A stretch of 64,000 nucleotides of DNA from Sindora glabra (lineage: Eukaryota; Streptophyta; Magnoliopsida; Fabales; Fabaceae), in NCBI GenBank assembly GCA_020226215.1, contig CM035235.1, positions 43,739,511-43,803,510 on the forward strand. Reading direction: 5' to 3'. The translations under genes were made by a program, and so were the position numbers. The notes beneath the pieces are model-generated. The model made no database searches. It was not told the origin of the DNA and saw nothing but the letters and a program-made list of their open reading frames with translations. Positions 1 through 12,776 of the stretch are shown here, piece by piece; the first letter of the stretch is position 1, and the number at the start of each line of letters is the position of its first letter.

Positions 1-40
1 GACAGGAAGCTTTACACTGATTATTCAGGTAATTAAACAC
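1..40 (+). other. possible last coding bases of an upstream gene
   Basis: The first frame reads DRKLYTDYSGN then TAA. The same bases could also be an exon end, because CAG is followed by GTAATT, a good splice donor. Too short to identify; the rest would lie before the window. Confidence 0.12.
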
Positions 41-699
41 AACAATTTCTTATTTTGCTGCCGGTGTTTCTTTGTATTATATTTTTTTACGACTTCATTT
101 AAGTCGGGTTGGTCTGGATCCGCCCCTGCATGGCAAAGAGAAGGTCAAATGTACATCAAGCCTTTTACATGCTCTATGGTATATGAATTGTGTATGAAGC
201 ACTGGTGCGTAAATAATGGTGGAGTGGTGTTGCAGCGGTGTCGGATACGTTTGCGATTCGGCAAAATTCGTATCTCAGAAGTGTCCTTTTAATATTTTTT
301 TTTTTAACTTCCAAAATTTAGATGCGGTTTGAATTCGGTTAGGATACGATTGTGGGACGCGGTATCTTCAAAATGAACGTTGGCGGCGGCTGAAATATCG
401 GGGAAAGAAAGAAGAGGAAAACCAAGATGGAAGGCTCTGCAGATGGCTTTTTTATATTCTAAGATGGTTATGATATGGGAAATCGTGACACAGCTGATTG
501 GTGAAAGAGTTAAACTTTATTTTGGTTGATCCGTGTGGGATCATTTCCTTCTCACTTGTTAAGGTCATGCTTAGATGATACATCGTTATTCAGAGACGCA
601 AGTTCTAGGGCATACCGAAATTTTCTGCTCAATCGACAACACAAAGCGGGCAACCATCTAAGATAATTATGTTGCGTTTGCACTGCAGGGGAGTCAAAC
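41..699. other. spacer of higher GC, nothing identified
   Basis: Less AT-rich than what follows and free of obvious repeats. It could be downstream sequence of a gene ending before the window. No frame of useful length or recognisable motif was found on either strand. Confidence 0.4.
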
Positions 700-1146
700 G
701 AAATGGAAATAGGTAAAATTAGTATTTTATAATTAAAAAATATAAAATATCTTTATGGTTATATTTTTTAATTTTGAAAATTAAAAAATTATCTCTTTAA
801 ATTTTACAAAATTTAAAATTAATACCCATTATTCATTTAATTAATCATTTTTATGAATTTTTTTCATAAAATTTTTGAATAAAAATTACAATATTATAAA
901 ATGTACATTTATTTTATTATTTGTTATACAATTTCATACTTTATTTACAAGTATTTAATAAAGATTAATATGGAAAAAATGACCAACAAATTTATTATAC
1001 TATAATATTATAATTCTTCTTTTAAAACTTAATGAAAAAATTATATCATTTGATAAAATAATTAATAAGTGGTAATGAATGTTAGTTTATTGAAGGGATA
1101 AAATTCAGCCACTCTAAAATTAAAGGAATTATTTACATTTTTTCCT
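700..1146. mobile_element. AT-rich MITE-like element
   Basis: Its end (ggaattatttacatttttt) and internal blocks, including 'actataatattataattctt', resemble the element at 57,702-58,220, which has inverted ends. The left border here is unclear. I read it as an old copy of the same small non-coding transposon family. Confidence 0.35.
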
Positions 1147-1412
1147 TATAATTATATTTAGTATGTTGTTAATTTCAAAACAGAAAATGGGTCTAAATAT
1201 ACAAATCAATTTTTATGATCGAGTATTTCTCTTCTAGGGCTTTTGGCTTTTTTAATGTACAATGTGACGAAAAACAAATTTTCAATTTAAGTATTATTAT
1301 TAAATACACACTACAATAGTTCTAAGTTTTATGTGGAAAATATTTTTTAAAAAATAATAAGAATTTTGGTTGGAGAATAAATTAGACATGTTTATAATTT
1401 CTTTTGAAACTT

Positions 1413-1446
1413 AATATATATATATATATATATACACACACACGCG
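1413..1446. repeat. (TA)n-(CA)n microsatellite
   Basis: An alternating TA run passes directly into CA and CGCG repeats; seen directly. Confidence 0.9.
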
Positions 1447-1489
1447 CATATCTCAGATATAAGTATCCTAATTTTAAGAAAATTACCGT

Positions 1490-2400
1490 AACTCTGTTCT
1501 TGTATTATAGGGCGTTTGTGTCATGTATCGTACCTATGCAACATAACCTGATGACCTTTTCGTAAAATTATGTGTGCCTTGAGATCACATACGAGAGCCT
1601 TTTATGTGCTGTATTGTGCATGCATGAATTGCACTGAGACCTTTATGAATTAGAGTTGATTATGGTAGGAATTACTATCAATATGGTCCCAATTATGCTA
1701 GAGTGTCCTCTCCTATTTGTGATGCTAATGATTAGGATTTATGGATATCTTATCTTAACAAGATAGATATACATATGAATCAGTTTTGACTAGATTAGCT
1801 GGATGTGGCCCAATTAATTAACGTCACCCCTTAATAAACTGCATCTATATGCAGTTGATAGATGTATTGGATTAAATGAATATTGGTCAATTTAGGCATC
1901 AGCCCTAATTTTTTTTTATTATGCAGTTGATAGATGTATTGGATTAAATGAAGTGATTTTTCTTGACTGTTATGAATGAGTTGGATTCTTGTTGGATTAT
2001 AGAGAGCTCCTTTTGGGTTCCATTATCTCCCTATGCGCAGAACTCTTAATACATGTACGAATATGAATGTGTAAACGTTAGATTACTAGATAAGGTAAAG
2101 TTATTAGGTAGGAGTGTTGGTAAATCACTTGGTGGTCATTTCATTAAATGACTTGAATTGATCGGATTCAGTTATTAAAAATGCTTTTCCTTATAAAGAT
2201 GCATTTATTGAGTTTTCATGACTCACTTCTTTTCTTTTTAATGCTTTAAGAAATAACTTGATAATATTAACTTGCATAGTTTATTTATCCAGGAGTTTAG
2301 GGTAATTTATGAAAAACTTGATAGGTGGAATGCATAAAATTCATATAAATAAATATACTTTGATGGTATCATGGTAAATACAATATTAGAAGGAGGGTAA
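1490..2400 (+). mobile_element. possible copia-type retroelement tail and LTR start
   Basis: A purine-rich tract 'taggtaggag' at 2105-2114 is followed by TGTTGG, the layout of a polypurine tract next to a 3' LTR in Ty1/copia elements. A TATAAAG follows at about 2191, where an LTR promoter would sit. No reverse transcriptase or RNase H frame survives upstream, so the assignment rests on this junction alone. Confidence 0.3.
1849..1952. repeat. 32-bp perfect direct repeat, 72 bp apart
   Basis: The 32 bases at 1849-1880 (atgcagttgatagatgtatt...) recur without change at 1921-1952. A short local duplication inside the possible retroelement tail. Confidence 0.9.
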
Positions 2401-2560
2401 ATCTTTTATATAATATATATTTTAAATCAAATGAAATGAATTCTGGTAAAATTATTGTTAAATTTGATAGATTTCATAATGTCATAAATGTAATTAAAAT
2501 AAAAATTGTAAATGAAATGAATTCTTTTTTTATTTAAACTCAAATACTATTTTAAAAAAA
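2300..2560. repeat. dispersed repeat family, copy A
   Basis: Shares an ordered series of blocks with 62,940-63,190 and 63,330-63,540: 'atgcataaaat', 'atcatg(g/a)taaatacaatatta', 'aaatttgat(a/g)gatttcataa', 'aaatgtaattaaaataaaaa'. The three copies lie near opposite ends of the window, so this is a dispersed, probably non-autonomous transposon family. No coding capacity is visible. Confidence 0.6.
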
Positions 2561-2610
2561 TTCATTTAAAAAAATAAAATTTTATTTTTAATTATATACA
2601 ATAAAGAATT

Positions 2611-3775
2611 AAGTCCGTCTAACAATCCGCCTCATGTAATCTAACTGATTTAAATTGTTTTAAAATAAATTAAATCAATTTAATTAATATTACGCATTAT
2701 ATGTGTGTGTGAATTTATAAATCACTTTTATATTATTATCCATTTATGTATTGTCGTATCAAATAAATTTGTTAAAATTTTTTATTATTTGTAAAAATTA
2801 TTAATTTCTTAATAACATATTATCTTTTTATTTATTGATTATGTAAAAAAAAATACACATACAATAAATCAAATTTAAACTCTATATATAATGGTAAAAA
2901 TACATAGAAGATTATATAATTATCATTAATTTAACGCAAAAGTTTTTCAACTTACATTTTTTTTTAATCAAACCACTCAATAGAAAAAATCATGTTTTCA
3001 TTTATCTTACTTTCTTATTCGTCGAATAAAGAGAACATTCTTCCTTTTGTTTTGCTTTTCTCGCTCTTTTCTTTACTATCAATTTTTTTTTTGCCTTCTG
3101 ATCTCTCCTATCGAACCTTTAGCTTTACAAGTCATGCCCCCCCTCTCCAAAAGAAAAAAAATGAAAATCTTTGCATGTCAAGTCTGTCAAACAACCTGCT
3201 TCATGTAATCTAGATGATTTTATTTGTCTTAAAATAAAACAATTTAATTTAATTTATATATATATATATTTAAATTCAAATTTATTACTAGTATAAATCA
3301 CTTTTATATTATCATCTATCCATATATTATTATATTAATAAAAACTTATTAAAGATTTTTATTACTAATAAAAATTACTAATTTTTAATAACATTTTATT
3401 TTATTATTTACTGATTATATAAAAAATACACAAACAGTAAATTAAATTTAAATTTTATATATATAGTGGTAAAAATGCATATAAAATTATATAATTATCA
3501 TTAATTTAACACAATTTTTTGCACTTACCTTTTTTTATCAAATCACACAATAAAAAAAATCATATTTTTATTTATCTCACTTTTTTATTGATCCAATAAA
3601 GAATGCATTCTTTCTTTCTTTCTTTTTTTTTTGGCTGCTCACTCTTTTGTTTAATATCAGTGTTATTTTATTTTTCAATTCTGATCTCTCCTCCTACCTA
3701 ACAAAGCATTCCCTCCTGCCTAACAAGACAAAGCATAAACTATTTCAGTGTAACCTTTAGCTTTATAAAAAAAAA
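2611..3775. repeat. diverged tandem duplication, offset about 569 bp
   Basis: Copy 1 runs about 2611-3136 and copy 2 about 3180-3775. Both open with 'catgtaatct' and carry in order 'aaatcacttttatatta', 'ggtaaaaat(a/g)cata', 'attatcattaatttaac', 'tctgatctctcct' and 'aacctttagcttta'. The copies differ by many substitutions, so the event is old. The open frame at 2992-3213 lies across copy 1 and is not conserved in copy 2, so I do not call it a gene. Confidence 0.85.
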
Positions 3776-4651
3776 TTATAAATATTTCTGAATTGGGTCC
3801 TGCACTTTCGAAAAAGCAATCAAGCCAGCTTTACCTTAAAATGGGCAACCAAGCCCAATACAATGATTCTAAAATTTTAAAATTCAATTTTTGGATGAGG
3901 TGAATTTTAAAGAAAGATAATTAAAATTTTTATTTAAAATTATGAATTTTAATAAAAAACAATAATTTTTAAAATAAAAATTATGTCTTGATATATCTGA
4001 AAATAATAGAAAGATGAGAAAAAATGATTCAAAACCAAAATTTTATTGTAAACTCTTCCTTTATAAAATTCTAAAATGTGCTACAAACTTTAATAGTAAG
4101 CTTTTAAAATCTTTCTTGGCCAAAAAAATTGAATTTTTAAAACTCTGGGTAAATATTTTTTTAATCTTTTTGTACTTATAATCTTTTTTTAAATAAAATT
4201 ACACTATGGCCTACCAAAGTCACGGGAAAAAAGTAATTTTTTAAAAAAGATGAAATTATTTTTTTGCATGCACCAATATAAAAATTTTCTCTTTAGCACT
4301 TATATTTTATGCCCAACAGCTTCATATATCAACTGATTTATAATAAAAGATAAATTAATAAATTACAATTCTTTTCTTCAAAAATTGAATCTATTTATTG
4401 TGTTATGTAATCTTTGTTCATTCACCTTAGTAAGAAATAAAAAGAAATGATACATAAATGTGCAATAAATAAATATTGAAGTTATGTTTATAAAAATAAT
4501 ATATGTGTGGTCTGCATGAATAATAATAAATAATATAATATCTAAGTTTAATTAATAGATAACAATGTAATATGTACATGATATAATTATGTTATATTTT
4601 AAAATATAAGAAATCTTTTCCATTTTATAAAAATATGTATTATGGATATAA
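3776..4651. other. AT-rich spacer
   Basis: Homopolymer and AT-rich sequence. No repeat, coding region or RNA gene seen. Confidence 0.5.
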
Positions 4652-4735
4652 GACAAAGCCGTAGAGTTGGTTTAGTCAAGACATTTAGAAAAGCTTGATA
4701 AAGCCAGGATTCGAGTCCCCCATCCAAAATATGTG
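4652..4735 (+). mobile_element. tRNA-like (SINE-type) fragment
   Basis: A box-A-like stretch 'gtagagttggtttagtc' is followed about 40 bp later by 'ggattcgagtcccc', close to the pol III box B (GGTTCGANTCC). No acceptor stem or cloverleaf can be drawn, so it is not a tRNA gene. A tRNA-derived SINE head is the likeliest reading. Compare 34,428-34,640. Confidence 0.45.
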
Positions 4736-4759
4736 TTATACTTAGAGTTTTACATGGCT

Positions 4760-5480
4760 TGGATTGTCGAGTTTTGGGTTAAATTTTTTATATATAATTA
4801 TATAAAATATATGATTTAAATTCAAACTTGTTTAATTTATAAAATATTTGATCTGGCCTGGTCCGATTCATTTTATACAAAACTTGACCCAAAAGTACAA
4901 TTACTTTTATTTTTATTATTATTTTAAGTAAAAAACATTTTCTATAAAAAATATATATTTAAAAAAGATATTTAAACTTGTACAATATTTAATTATATCA
5001 AATTAAGCCTTTTATATTAAAAATAATTATATATAATTATTTATTATAATATATAATTATATTATTAAAAATAAATTTATATAATTGGTTAGGACTAGGC
5101 TGACCCAATTTTAATTGTCATAGTCCAAGTCTGACCTAAATATTAATCAAGAAATTTTAAAAAAACTTAATAAATATTCAAGTTATAAAAAAAAGAGCCA
5201 AAATCATATATTAATTAAGTCATTAAAAAAGTTCAATAAATATTCAAATTATAAAAAAAGAACTGAAACCTCATATTTTTTAGACTAAGTGAGTTTTCTG
5301 ACTACTTAATAAAAATCAGTCCCGGTAAATCAAGTCATTGGTTCACTATAAATTTTCGAATTTATCCCAATTCATACCGGATCAAACTTTGAAATGGGTT
5401 AAAATGTTGATTTGTATTATTTCTTATCTCAAATCTCGATCCCACCAATTGAATCAATTAAATCAAATCGAATTTTAAAA
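4760..5480. mobile_element. possible decayed hAT-type element
   Basis: Holds words common in plant non-autonomous hAT ends (gggtt, ttgacccaaaa, ggctgacccaa, agtccaagtctgacc) and vague inverted symmetry. No clean terminal repeat or target duplication found. Confidence 0.25.
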
Positions 5481-5960
5481 TATTATTAATGAGTATTGCA
5501 ACAATCATGCAATAATTAAATCCTTACAGGAGAATGATTTTTTATTTTTTATAATTATTATAGTGAGGATATATTTTCATGGGAGGCTACAGTGGTACTT
5601 TCATATTACTCTTGGAATGAAATTTTTTCTTATTTTCAAAAAATAAATACAAATTTTAAAGTAAGAAAGTCTCCTAAATATAACATTTTTTATATTTTAT
5701 AAATTTAATGTCTCTTCCATGTGTTATGCAACACAATTTACTACATCATACTATACTATAATAGCGGAAGAAATTGAAAAAGAATTTGTGGGTCTGGTTC
5801 TCTTATTCAGTCAATGATGCCATCGGAATGGTCAATGACGTGAAGTGTCTAGTTGTAAATTGTAACCAGACGATCACATTGTTGTTCTCAAATAAAATTA
5901 CTAACAGTAAAATAGAGAGAGATTTCAATACATCATTTTTTTTACAACGTATTAATAGAT
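5481..5960. other. AT-rich spacer
   Basis: Nothing identified. A 76-codon open frame at 5774-6004 ends inside the adjacent tandem duplication and has no homology that I recognise. Confidence 0.4.
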
Positions 5961-6070
5961 TTAATAACTTAAATTTATTAATTTATATAGTACTAATAGA
6001 TTGAAAGAAATTTATTTAATAACTTAAATTTATTAATTTATATAGTACTAATAGATTGAATGAAATTTAA
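5961..6070. repeat. 55-bp tandem duplication
   Basis: The unit beginning 'ttaataacttaaatttatta' at 5961 recurs at 6016. The two copies are identical over 45 bases, then differ by a single base (gaaag versus gaatg). A recent slippage-type duplication. Confidence 0.9.
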
Positions 6071-7687
6071 TGATTTAAAAGTGGTGCATTATAATCTATG
6101 CCCAAAAAAAAAAATGGTGTAACTTTTAGACAAATTCACTGACCTAATTAGAGGCGGGACTTCGACCCATTTGATGGAACTAGGGTTAATAAACGTGGCG
6201 CCTTAAAAACCACAATTGCTTTAAGGTTAGGATGTAATCAAATGACATCAGCTATTTATGGTTACTGATGACTTGGCACAATTGGTAATTAGTTTAATTC
6301 GCAAATTAGACTTTCAAAAGACAATAACTACAAAGTGGCCTCAACGTTGCAAATGAACGGATCAGGCCCAAAAATAAATAAGGTTTTTAGCAAAATAATA
6401 ATAAAAAAAAACATTAAGAAGCATTAATCAGTAGAAACCAACGGTAGAATTTATTCGTTGACGGAAAACTTAGAAATGGAAAAAACTTAAAATTTCAACT
6501 ATTATTTATTTATTTATATTATCAGTAAATATTTTAAATATGCTCATTTATCAATGAATTAATGCATCACATAATTATTTTAATTGTACAAGTCTTGTAT
6601 ATCTTATGTATTTAATAAGTGCAACCATTTGTTACTAAATAAAAATCACTTACAATATTAATATAATATGAAAGCAAAAAAATCAATTATTTAATTAAAT
6701 TGTAATTCTTAATTAAAAGCTGTTGAAAGCATTATATTTTTTCTGTTTTTGTTAGTTTTTATATTTTTATAAATTTGATTGTACTACTTAGTTGTAATTA
6801 TGAAATTTTATAATTGTTTAATGTTTTGTTATTATTCTTTAAGCTGACGAATTTGAAATAGTTTGAAAGATTCAATTTAATTGAATTTTTAATTAATTGT
6901 ATAATTTTATTTTTTAATTCTTATCATTTTACAACTCATAAATTGTTTCTCTTTTTTATTTGTTTGGTTGTATTTTTTTTCACTTTGAATATCCACTCCT
7001 ATTATTTAAAATTTAAATAATATCATTTAGTAATATAGATATAATATGATATATTTTATTTTTGTTATTAAAATATTTTAAATAACTTTTAGCTTTTATA
7101 TAGAAAGTATTAATTGATTTAATTAATTACATATTCTTTTCATTTTATGTCAAGTCTTGGTATTTACAACTCAAACATTGTTATTATGGAGTAATATAAA
7201 TATAATATATCATTTTTTAAATAATATTTTATGTAAATTAAGAATTTAATTTAATTAACCTAATTAACTTATATTCTATTTCTAATAAATTGTTTAAAAA
7301 ACTAAAATCAATTTTAATTTTTATCTAATCTAAATTTTAATTGCTATTTTTCAAACTATATATCTTGTTATTAGTCAGAATTTTTTTAAATATTTAATAT
7401 AAAAATATAAATTTATTTTTAATCACTATATTTTATAAAATAAAACAAAGTTTATTATTTTAAAATATTCTTATTCTAAATTTTAAAAAATAAATTAATC
7501 TAGAGTCTTTTTACAACATAGAAAATATGCTATTTACAAATTAACTTCAATGTATGGCTGTAAAATAAATACAACTTAAATTATAATATTTTTACAACAT
7601 TTAATTTTCTTACATGCGTATTGTTCTTTTGTTAATTGGTTAAAAAAAAAAAAAAGCATCTACAGAATACTATAATAGCACAAGTCT
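6071..7687. other. AT-rich spacer
   Basis: The first 350 bp are less AT-rich but show no coding or repeat signal that I can support. The rest is plain AT-rich DNA. Confidence 0.4.
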
Positions 7688-7903
7688 ATATAAGCCATGA
7701 GGCGGTCTACTAATAGTAAGGAATTTAAACCCTAAACCCTACAAGCCATTAGGGGGTGTACAAATAGTAAGGAATTTAAATAGTATATTGGAGATTATAA
7801 GTTCAAATTTGCACAAGTCAAAATATTAGTTTATGTAAGTCATTAGATGGTGCGCTAACAGTAAGGAACTTGAATAGTATATTGGGAATTATAAATTCAA
7901 ATT
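7688..7903. repeat. three diverged tandem copies with a telomere-like motif
   Basis: Copies start near 7688, 7741 and 7834. Each has 'aag(c/t)cat' followed by 'agtaaggaa(t/c)tt', and the last two continue into 'agtatattggga' and 'ttcaaattt'. Between copies 1 and 2 lies 'aaaccctaaaccct' (7727-7740), two units of the plant telomere repeat (a telo-box). Probably transposon-derived. Confidence 0.65.
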
Positions 7904-8185
7904 TATTCACCATCAATTAAAAAATGTTATTATAAAATAATGTTTTTTCAAAAATATAGTTATAAATATTATGTTGAAAGAAAGTATTTTATTTATTTAA
8001 TGTTAACTTTGAAGAGTTTAAGGAATCAATTTTTCTTTTTTCAAAGAAGAATTTGTTTTATTCTATTTTTATAATTCTAGATATTATTTCTTTTAGTTAA
8101 AAATATAAGAAATACATCACTCTTTCATCAATATACATACAAATCATATTTTCTTATGAAAAATGCTTTTTGACAAAACAAACAA

Positions 8186-8383
8186 AGTGAGAGAAATATT
8201 TTTATATAAGAGATAAGAGGAGTGAATTGTGATGATTAGAGTTAAATTATAATTAAAGGTTATAAGGTCACATGATTAATTAAAAAATATAGAATTTATA
8301 TTTTAATTCTAACTTTTCAATACTAGATTTAATGATTGTGATTCACTATTCTTACTCCCAAATAAAAATACTTAATATGTATG

Positions 8384-8415
<32 letters not shown>

Positions 8416-8545
8416 TTCTCAAGTGAGAAGTATTTTTGTATAAAAAATGAGAGGAATAAATTATAATTATCAAATATTGTATATCAATAGTTAAGATTAA
8501 AATATAATTGAAAGTTACATAATTACTTAAATTTTTATATAATTT
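8186..8545. mobile_element. palindromic MITE plus an adjacent half copy
   Basis: The left arm (about 8186-8290, with 'gtgaattgtgatgattaga') and the right arm (about 8290-8390) are long imperfect inverted repeats. A direct third arm follows at 8420-8545 after a (TA)n run at about 8391-8415. No open frame. A foldback MITE with a partial duplicate fits best. Confidence 0.6.
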
Positions 8546-11390
8546 TGTATATTAATCCTATGATATAAATTTATATTACTTTGGCTGGATTTTTTTAACT
8601 TTACAATTATAAGGAGAAATTTGATTATAAATTTGTTAATTTTTAAGAAAAATTATTACAACTAAATCTAAGTTTTTAATTTGAATAAAAACACAAAAGT
8701 TGTCACTCTTACAGAAAAAAGTGGCCTTATGGTCATTCGAATGAGTGAAGGAACTAACTAAAAAAATTATAATATATTGATATTAAATTGCGTACGGAAC
8801 ATATGAGTTTTGCTTTACTTATTGTAAATTACTCTTGAAACAAAATTAAATATTCAAGGGAGGACGTTGTGCTTTTAAAGAAGAAAATAAGGGGCTAAAT
8901 GGGAAATAAAAAACGGGCTTTTCTTTAGCTTTCTTGACAGCGGAAAGGAATATTCAAAGATGTTAACTGGGGTTAGTAAACCCTAGATATGGAGTTAGGG
9001 TATGGAAGTCCTCCCTGTTAGTTATATGTGATTTATTGCACCATGATTAATACGGTGTGATTTGATTGCTTAAACCGATCGATTAGAATCCAAATTTTCT
9101 AATAAATGAATGAAAAAATTATATTTTATTTACTTGTAATTTTAAATATCATCATTAATTTATTTTTATTTTTAATTATTAATATTTTATCTATTTAAAT
9201 TATTTTTAGTTCAAAATTTAACAAAAAAAATCTTATTGATTGGTTGTATTTTCATTTTTTTCAAAATTTGGTTTAACGTGATATCCACTTTCAATTAGTT
9301 TACCTCAAAAATACCCTATACGACAACTTCTATTAAGTAAATATTGATTAAATTGTAGAAAATAAATTTCTAATAAAACCATGTATTTGGGAGTAATTTA
9401 GTTTTAAATAAAAGTCCAATTGAACCAAAATTTTAAAAAGTAAAGATTACATGCGAATATACATGAGTTTTATGTTAAATTTTGAATGAAAAATAATTTA
9501 GATAAGCAAATTGTTAACAATTAAAACTTCAACTGAGTGAATTACAACATTCAAAATTTACAATTAAATTAAGTGAAGGATTGCAACCACGGGTTAACCA
9601 AGCATAATTTTCCCTAAATCAAAATAACTTCAAATGTATAAATGGATTAACATCAAATAAATAAATTTTATATTTTTAAAATATTTTTTCATTTATGGCT
9701 AAAAGATTAATAACTATTTAATTTATATATATATGTTTTTAATAATATTATATATGTATAATTAACAAACATACATTTTATATAATAATAAATTTTTGAA
9801 TTTGATTATTGCAATTATGATAAAATCATTATTTAATATATTTTTATTTAAGACACTTTTATAATTGAAGATAATAACTGTGTTTATTTTTATAATATGT
9901 TTTTTAATGTTATATGTAATTATATATCATATAGTTTAATATATATATCAGCTCAATTATTGATTTAATTATTTAAATTGATCCAATTTTAATTCAGTCA
10001 TTTTATTAGATTAATGATCAAATCAAGTCTTAAAACACTTTTTAAGTATATCTCTAACAGAAAAGGATTCGTTGCGCTAGCTTATATGAAATCGACTTGA
10101 GGTTGAGTGTTAGTAATTCATGTTTGTGATATAAGAGATTTGGTAAGTTAGTGATATTTTTAGCGATAGTGCAGAATTTTACTTAACTACGATTAATTTT
10201 ATGAATTTTTTTGATAAAATATAATTATAAGATATTAAAATGAGAGAAAATATTTTATTAATTTAATATTAAATATATAAAAATTTAGAAAAATAACTTC
10301 TTTTTTAATGAAAGATTTATTTTTTATTACTATATGGTTTTAAATGTCATTTTTAATAACAAATATAAATAGCATATCACCTCTTTATTAAAATATATAT
10401 AAAAAATATTTATTATAAAAAATATTTTCCGACCAATTATATCAAAATGAAGTCTTAGTTAAGTAGATATTCTCCTGTTCCTGGATGATAATTCATTTGT
10501 TAACTTCCCACGTATATCTTATCTTTTTTGACACAAAAATAACAAAGTCCGACTCCGTCAATGCATTAGTAGTCGTCAAAATTTTCCACCTTTTTCATTA
10601 ATTATAAATTAATATCTTTTTATATTAAATTCATAATTTTTAAAATAAAGTAATTATTCGATGTTGCTAAATTAACTAATTTAATAATTCATGCATTCTT
10701 GTTACTTAAAAAATTCACACTTTTTCCCACTTCTGTTAAATGATATCTCTTTGTTTGAATTTGCTAGGAAAATGAAAGAAAATATATGAAAAGAAGATTA
10801 AAAATAAATTCTCTAGCATTTAGATGTTACCAAAAAAATTAAAGGTGGAAATAAATAATATTGAAAATATTTTGGAAATTAACAAAATCTTTTTCATTAA
10901 ATAGATGTAGATAAGGAGTAGAAAATTTTATAATTTCAAAATTTCTCTTACAAAGTTTATTATACAATTTTATTATTTGCAATAGGAATACTTTTATCAT
11001 TTAATAAATTATTTTTAATATTTTACTTTTAAGTAAATAAAAAATAATATTTTAACGATTTGCTTCTAAGCGTACCAGTACTTTGCACCGGCACCTAAGT
11101 CTTGAAAATAGTGAATATGTTTGTTATCATTGATGCCATATATAGGATTTGAAGTTATATTTATCAAATAGTTGCAAATTTTTCGAAGCCCTATTTCAGC
11201 ACTTTTTATCGGGATAAATAGCATGTTGATATATATTTTAAACGGAAGTAGTAAATAATAAAACTTTTCATCAATAAAAGTATTTTTTTTTTAAATTGAA
11301 CTCAAAATATTTACTAAATTTGAAATGCACTAGAACTTAATAGTCAATTATTAGTTAATTCTGAGTTTCATACCTTTTATTTTTATTAGA
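8546..11390. other. AT-rich spacer
   Basis: Mostly low-complexity AT-rich DNA, slightly GC-richer at 8860-9090 and 10,440-10,600. No coding region, RNA gene or bounded repeat could be supported. Confidence 0.4.
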
Positions 11391-11640
11391 AGGTACGAAA
11401 AATCTACATCCAATCCAACTTAAAGATAATCTAAGCTTTTTTGTTTCTCAGCACAGACCTACACTTGTTTGTTCCTCATCTCTCTCATTTCATCTCCACC
11501 GATTCCTCTTTCGTCGCTCGAGTTCAATCAGCTCGACAAGAATAGCTGGTATCCGCCAATAGCTAATGATGAATACTTTTCTATTATTCGGCTGGACTAG
11601 ACCGTCTTTGGACCTAGACCAACCGGCTCAAAACCATTAG
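11391..11640. other. GC-richer segment, possible gene remnant
   Basis: Composition jumps against the flanks, and 11,445-11,515 is a pyrimidine-rich stretch like a plant 5' leader (cctcatctctctcatttcat). The short frame after the ATG at 11,567 stops quickly. It may belong with the minus-strand exon 250 bp downstream, but no splice-linked frame was found. Confidence 0.2.
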
Positions 11641-11883
11641 TCCTACATATTAAAATTACACAAATTAATTGCATAGTGTCAAAAGGAATTCTGCATAAAT
11701 GGAGAGTTATTACTACAATGGCCTGCTTATTCATTTCGAAAGATTAAATTACCCCATTAATACTATGATATGATCATTGTGTCTTAACTAGACTAATTAT
11801 TATTACAAATCCCTATCTTCATATCAGCTAAATCCTCCAATTTCATTTCTTCACTCGCTTTGCTCTATTCTTTGTTCTCTTAC

Positions 11884-12100
11884 TGATATAAGTTCCAAAG
11901 AATCAAAACGAAACTCCAACCTCAATATTGGCATGTTTGCAGTTGATTGAACAATTCTTCTACATTGATCTCCACCATCCTTAGTGTCTTTATCACCTCT
12001 TTGATAATGTGTGCCTAACATTTGCCGCTGTCTGCTCGAATCAAGTGGAGGTGTCCGACTCAAATTTAATTGCTTGTAAGAAAGGTAAGAACTACTTGCT
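11884..12100 (-). pseudogene. orphan exon of an unrecognised gene
   Basis: The minus strand has an open frame flanked by a good acceptor (gtaaacacag before 12,100) and a strong donor (TCA followed by GTAAGAG at 11,883). The 217-bp exon enters at codon position 3, leaves at a codon boundary and encodes 72 residues. The peptide is of balanced composition, unlike chance AT-rich frames: it contains SRTPPLDSSRQRQML and ends ANMPILRLEFRFDSLELIS. I do not recognise the family. No partner exon is visible nearby, so it may be a captured or broken gene fragment, or an exon of a gene with very long introns. The splice sites and composition are seen; gene status is inference. Confidence 0.4.
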
Positions 12101-12767
12101 CTGTGTTTACAGAATTCAGAGAATATATTACATATTAATAGCATAATCAGATTCAATAATGATATAATTATTTTTATTAAACTAGTCTATTTAAAGAGAT
12201 TATTTATGACAAACTAGTCTATTTATGAAAAATTACTAAATTATTTTATTCATTGATTCATTGAATAACTAAGAAAAAGTTGAAGTTTGAATTTTTTTTT
12301 TCAAAGAAAAACAGTGGAAGATGATGAAAATTAGCAATCCTTAAAATAAAAATACGTAAGATTATTCAATATTTTTAATATGATCCAGTATATGACTAAA
12401 ATTTAATATTTATTTTATAAATATTATTTCATTTCCTTTATTTCCATATTTTAATTATCACAATTGATTAGCTCATTCATTTTATCATAATTGTTTTTTC
12501 TTAAAAAATAGAGAACTTTCTGTATTTTTGAAATTTTCCGTTTCTTGAGATGATTTTTCCAATGATTTATGATGTTTTTATTATTTATTTTTAAGCCGAT
12601 ACATTTTTATAATTTTAGGCCAATTTTGAAAAAGTTTATTTTAATCCACAATTACTGCTGAAAATTTTATACTATCCATAAACAAAAATGTGATACATCA
12701 TTAAGAAGTTTATGATTTTCAATAACAGTAAAAATGTTTTATAAATTTTTATTAATATACAATACAT
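12101..12767. other. AT-rich spacer
   Basis: Nothing identified beyond AT-rich DNA between the orphan exon and the MULE-type MITE. Confidence 0.45.
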
Positions 12768-12776
12768 ATTAAAGTG

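Noticed and set aside
2992..3213. Open frame of 73 codons, Phe/Ser/Leu-rich
   Set aside because: Pyrimidine-rich DNA; the tandem copy at 3180-3775 does not keep it open.
4652..4735. Possible tRNA gene
   Set aside because: Box A and B are recognisable but no acceptor stem or anticodon arm can be formed.
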